DNA of 6,717 nt from JASUTC01 sp964604305 (lineage in GTDB: Bacteria > Thermotogota > Thermotogae > MWEM01), in assembly GCA_964604305.1 (NCBI GenBank), contig CAZRYM010000110.1:1-6717 (forward strand), written 5' to 3'. Made by a program: the position numbers and the translations under genes. How positions within the stretch are numbered: position 1 is the stretch's first letter; every line of letters starts with the position of its first letter. This document shows, in pieces, positions 5,944 to 6,717 of the stretch. A model generated the notes under the pieces. It was not told where the DNA came from. It saw only the letters and a list, made by a program, of their open reading frames with translations, and did no database searches.

Positions 5944-6561
5944 ATGCGATCAATGATCTGGAAATATAGTCTCCTTCTAGCACTTCTGTTCACTTGGGTC
6001 CCATTATTACATGGAACTGCCAATGGGCCTAAAGTTATTGATATAATTGGGTTTGATCGGCAAAATGGATTTGTATACCTAACATATACTTGGTGGGCTG
6101 AGTGTGATTGTGAGACTGATCTGTATATCTATCACCTATCGGATGGTTCAATTGAGATTCAAAAGAACTGGGCAAAAAGAAGAGACTACCGATTGAATCG
6201 AGACGAAGTGATCAAATCTAAGAGGCTAGATTTCCTGCAGCCTATAGATACGATTCATCAAGCAATACCAGAATACTCGTTTATGTGGCTACCAAAAGTG
6301 GACTACTATAGCCCAGTTATAATGAAGGACACGGTTAATTGCCCATTTCAAATCACCATAGGGAAAGAGAATTTCTCCTACACTCAGTGCTACTCAAGAG
6401 AATCAATGCCAGTAGTAACCTTCTTGGAGATTGCCCCTAAAATTGGACTAGTTCATATCAGGTATAAAGGTGAGTGTATGGAAGGGAATACAGTAGATGG
6501 TGTAATCATATATCAGCTTGTTGATGAGAATCTTCGATGCGATGAGGTAATAAGAAAATAA
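5944..6561 (+). CDS. Secreted six-cysteine protein with an internal repeat, function unknown
   Basis: This 205-residue protein has a signal peptide (about residues 1-27: basic start, long hydrophobic core, cleavage near HGTAN). The predicted mature part is rich in beta strands and holds six cysteines (54, 56, 133, 149, 178, 199), enough for three disulfides outside the cytoplasm. Residues 31-69 and 157-195 look like two copies of one motif, V(I/V)..(I/L)......G(F/L)V..xY...C....D..IY.L.D, so the fold may be duplicated. I recognise no family. The start may be M1 (5944) or M4 (5953); neither has a Shine-Dalgarno sequence. The gene is 23 bases after the crossover at 5920 and its stop lies eight bases before the R'' box, so it is a compact single-gene cassette. 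Export is well supported; the role is unknown. Confidence 0.82.
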   Translation: MRSMIWKYSLLLALLFTWVPLLHGTANGPKVIDIIGFDRQNGFVYLTYTWWAECDCETDLYIYHLSDGSIEIQKNWAKRRDYRLNRDEVIKSKRLDFLQPIDTIHQAIPEYSFMWLPKVDYYSPVIMKDTVNCPFQITIGKENFSYTQCYSRESMPVVTFLEIAPKIGLVHIRYKGECMEGNTVDGVIIYQLVDENLRCDEVIRK

Positions 6562-6569
6562 ATAACAAC

Positions 6570-6688
6570 GCAGCCTAACGATAGGTAAAACCCAGACTGC
6601 CTTTCCCTATACGTATGGGATATAGAACCATACGCTGGAACCGACCTCGTAACCTCGGCGGCTTCCACCGTTCTGTTGCAAGTTGTAG
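6570..6688 (+). other. attC-like site, probable crossover G6682^TTGTAGC
   Basis: R'' GCAGCCTAAC (6570-6579) matches the reverse complement of its unit's own start (5920-5929) at 8 of 10 positions. The core 6597-6674 is the same family as 5001-5080: a perfect hairpin CGTATGG (6612-6618) with CCATACG (6628-6634), then a second hairpin GGAACCG (6637-6643) with CGGCTTCC (6659-6666), then TCCACCGTTCT. The crossover box is less certain than at the other sites. Confidence 0.7.
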
Positions 6689-6717
6689 CTAGTTTATGTC
6701 ATCCACCCATAAACTAG
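6689..6717. repeat. Perfect 10-bp inverted repeat at the window edge
   Basis: CTAGTTTATG (6689-6698) and CATAAACTAG (6708-6717) are exact reverse complements around a 9-base loop. The right arm ends at the last base of the window, so the stem may be longer; continuation with CTAC would extend it. It begins a few bases after the inferred crossover of the next unit. No T-run is visible. Confidence 0.85.

Noticed and set aside
1..6717. Integrase gene, CRISPR array, tRNA or rRNA gene
   Set aside because: No tyrosine-recombinase ORF is present, there are no regularly spaced repeats, and no tRNA or rRNA-like sequence was recognised on either strand.

Overview
The window looks like an accessory region of a Bacteroidota genome. 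The supporting signs are AT-rich genes with A-rich leaders and little Shine-Dalgarno signal, secreted and outer-membrane proteins of Bacteroidota style, one promoter element of the TAnnTTTG type, and an IS1182-family transposase resembling Bacteroidota copies. Every credible gene is on the + strand. No tRNA, rRNA, CRISPR array or integrase gene is visible.

The main reading is an integron-like cassette array. From about 1729 to the right edge, each unit begins with a GTT-type crossover box, carries at most one ORF, and ends in an imperfect palindrome. In the three best units, the 5' box of the palindrome (R'') is the reverse complement of that unit's OWN left boundary, and fits the next unit's boundary poorly. 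That pattern is expected when a circular cassette integrates through attC. Proposed boundaries are G1728^TT, G1881^TT, about 3951/3952 (degenerate), G4423^TT, G5132^TT, G5920^TT and G6682^TT (weaker).

Layout: (1) positions 9-1669 are a complete IS1182-family element with 15/19 matched terminal repeats and a 4-bp CCGT duplication. Removing it restores an attC-like sequence nearly identical to the one at 5070-5138, so it landed inside an attC site. (2) 1729-1881 is a short unit without a credible gene. (3) 1882-3951 carries a 659-residue protein with a PD-(D/E)XK nuclease-like core. (4) 3952-4423 carries a 140-residue fragment resembling the start of a Cap4/DUF4297-type nuclease, which reads through its attC and stops inside the next cassette. 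(5) 4424-5132, 5133-5920 and 5921-6682 each carry one exported protein: a glycine-zipper membrane protein, an outer-membrane beta-barrel and a cysteine-containing secreted protein. (6) The last 29 bases form a perfect 10-bp inverted repeat cut by the window edge.

The genes do not look like one pathway. They look like independent cassettes: two nuclease-like, possibly defence-related genes, followed by three envelope or secreted proteins. The strongest novelty is the array itself, an IS sitting in one of its attC sites, and attC sites that share a conserved two-hairpin core (5001-5080 and 6597-6674).
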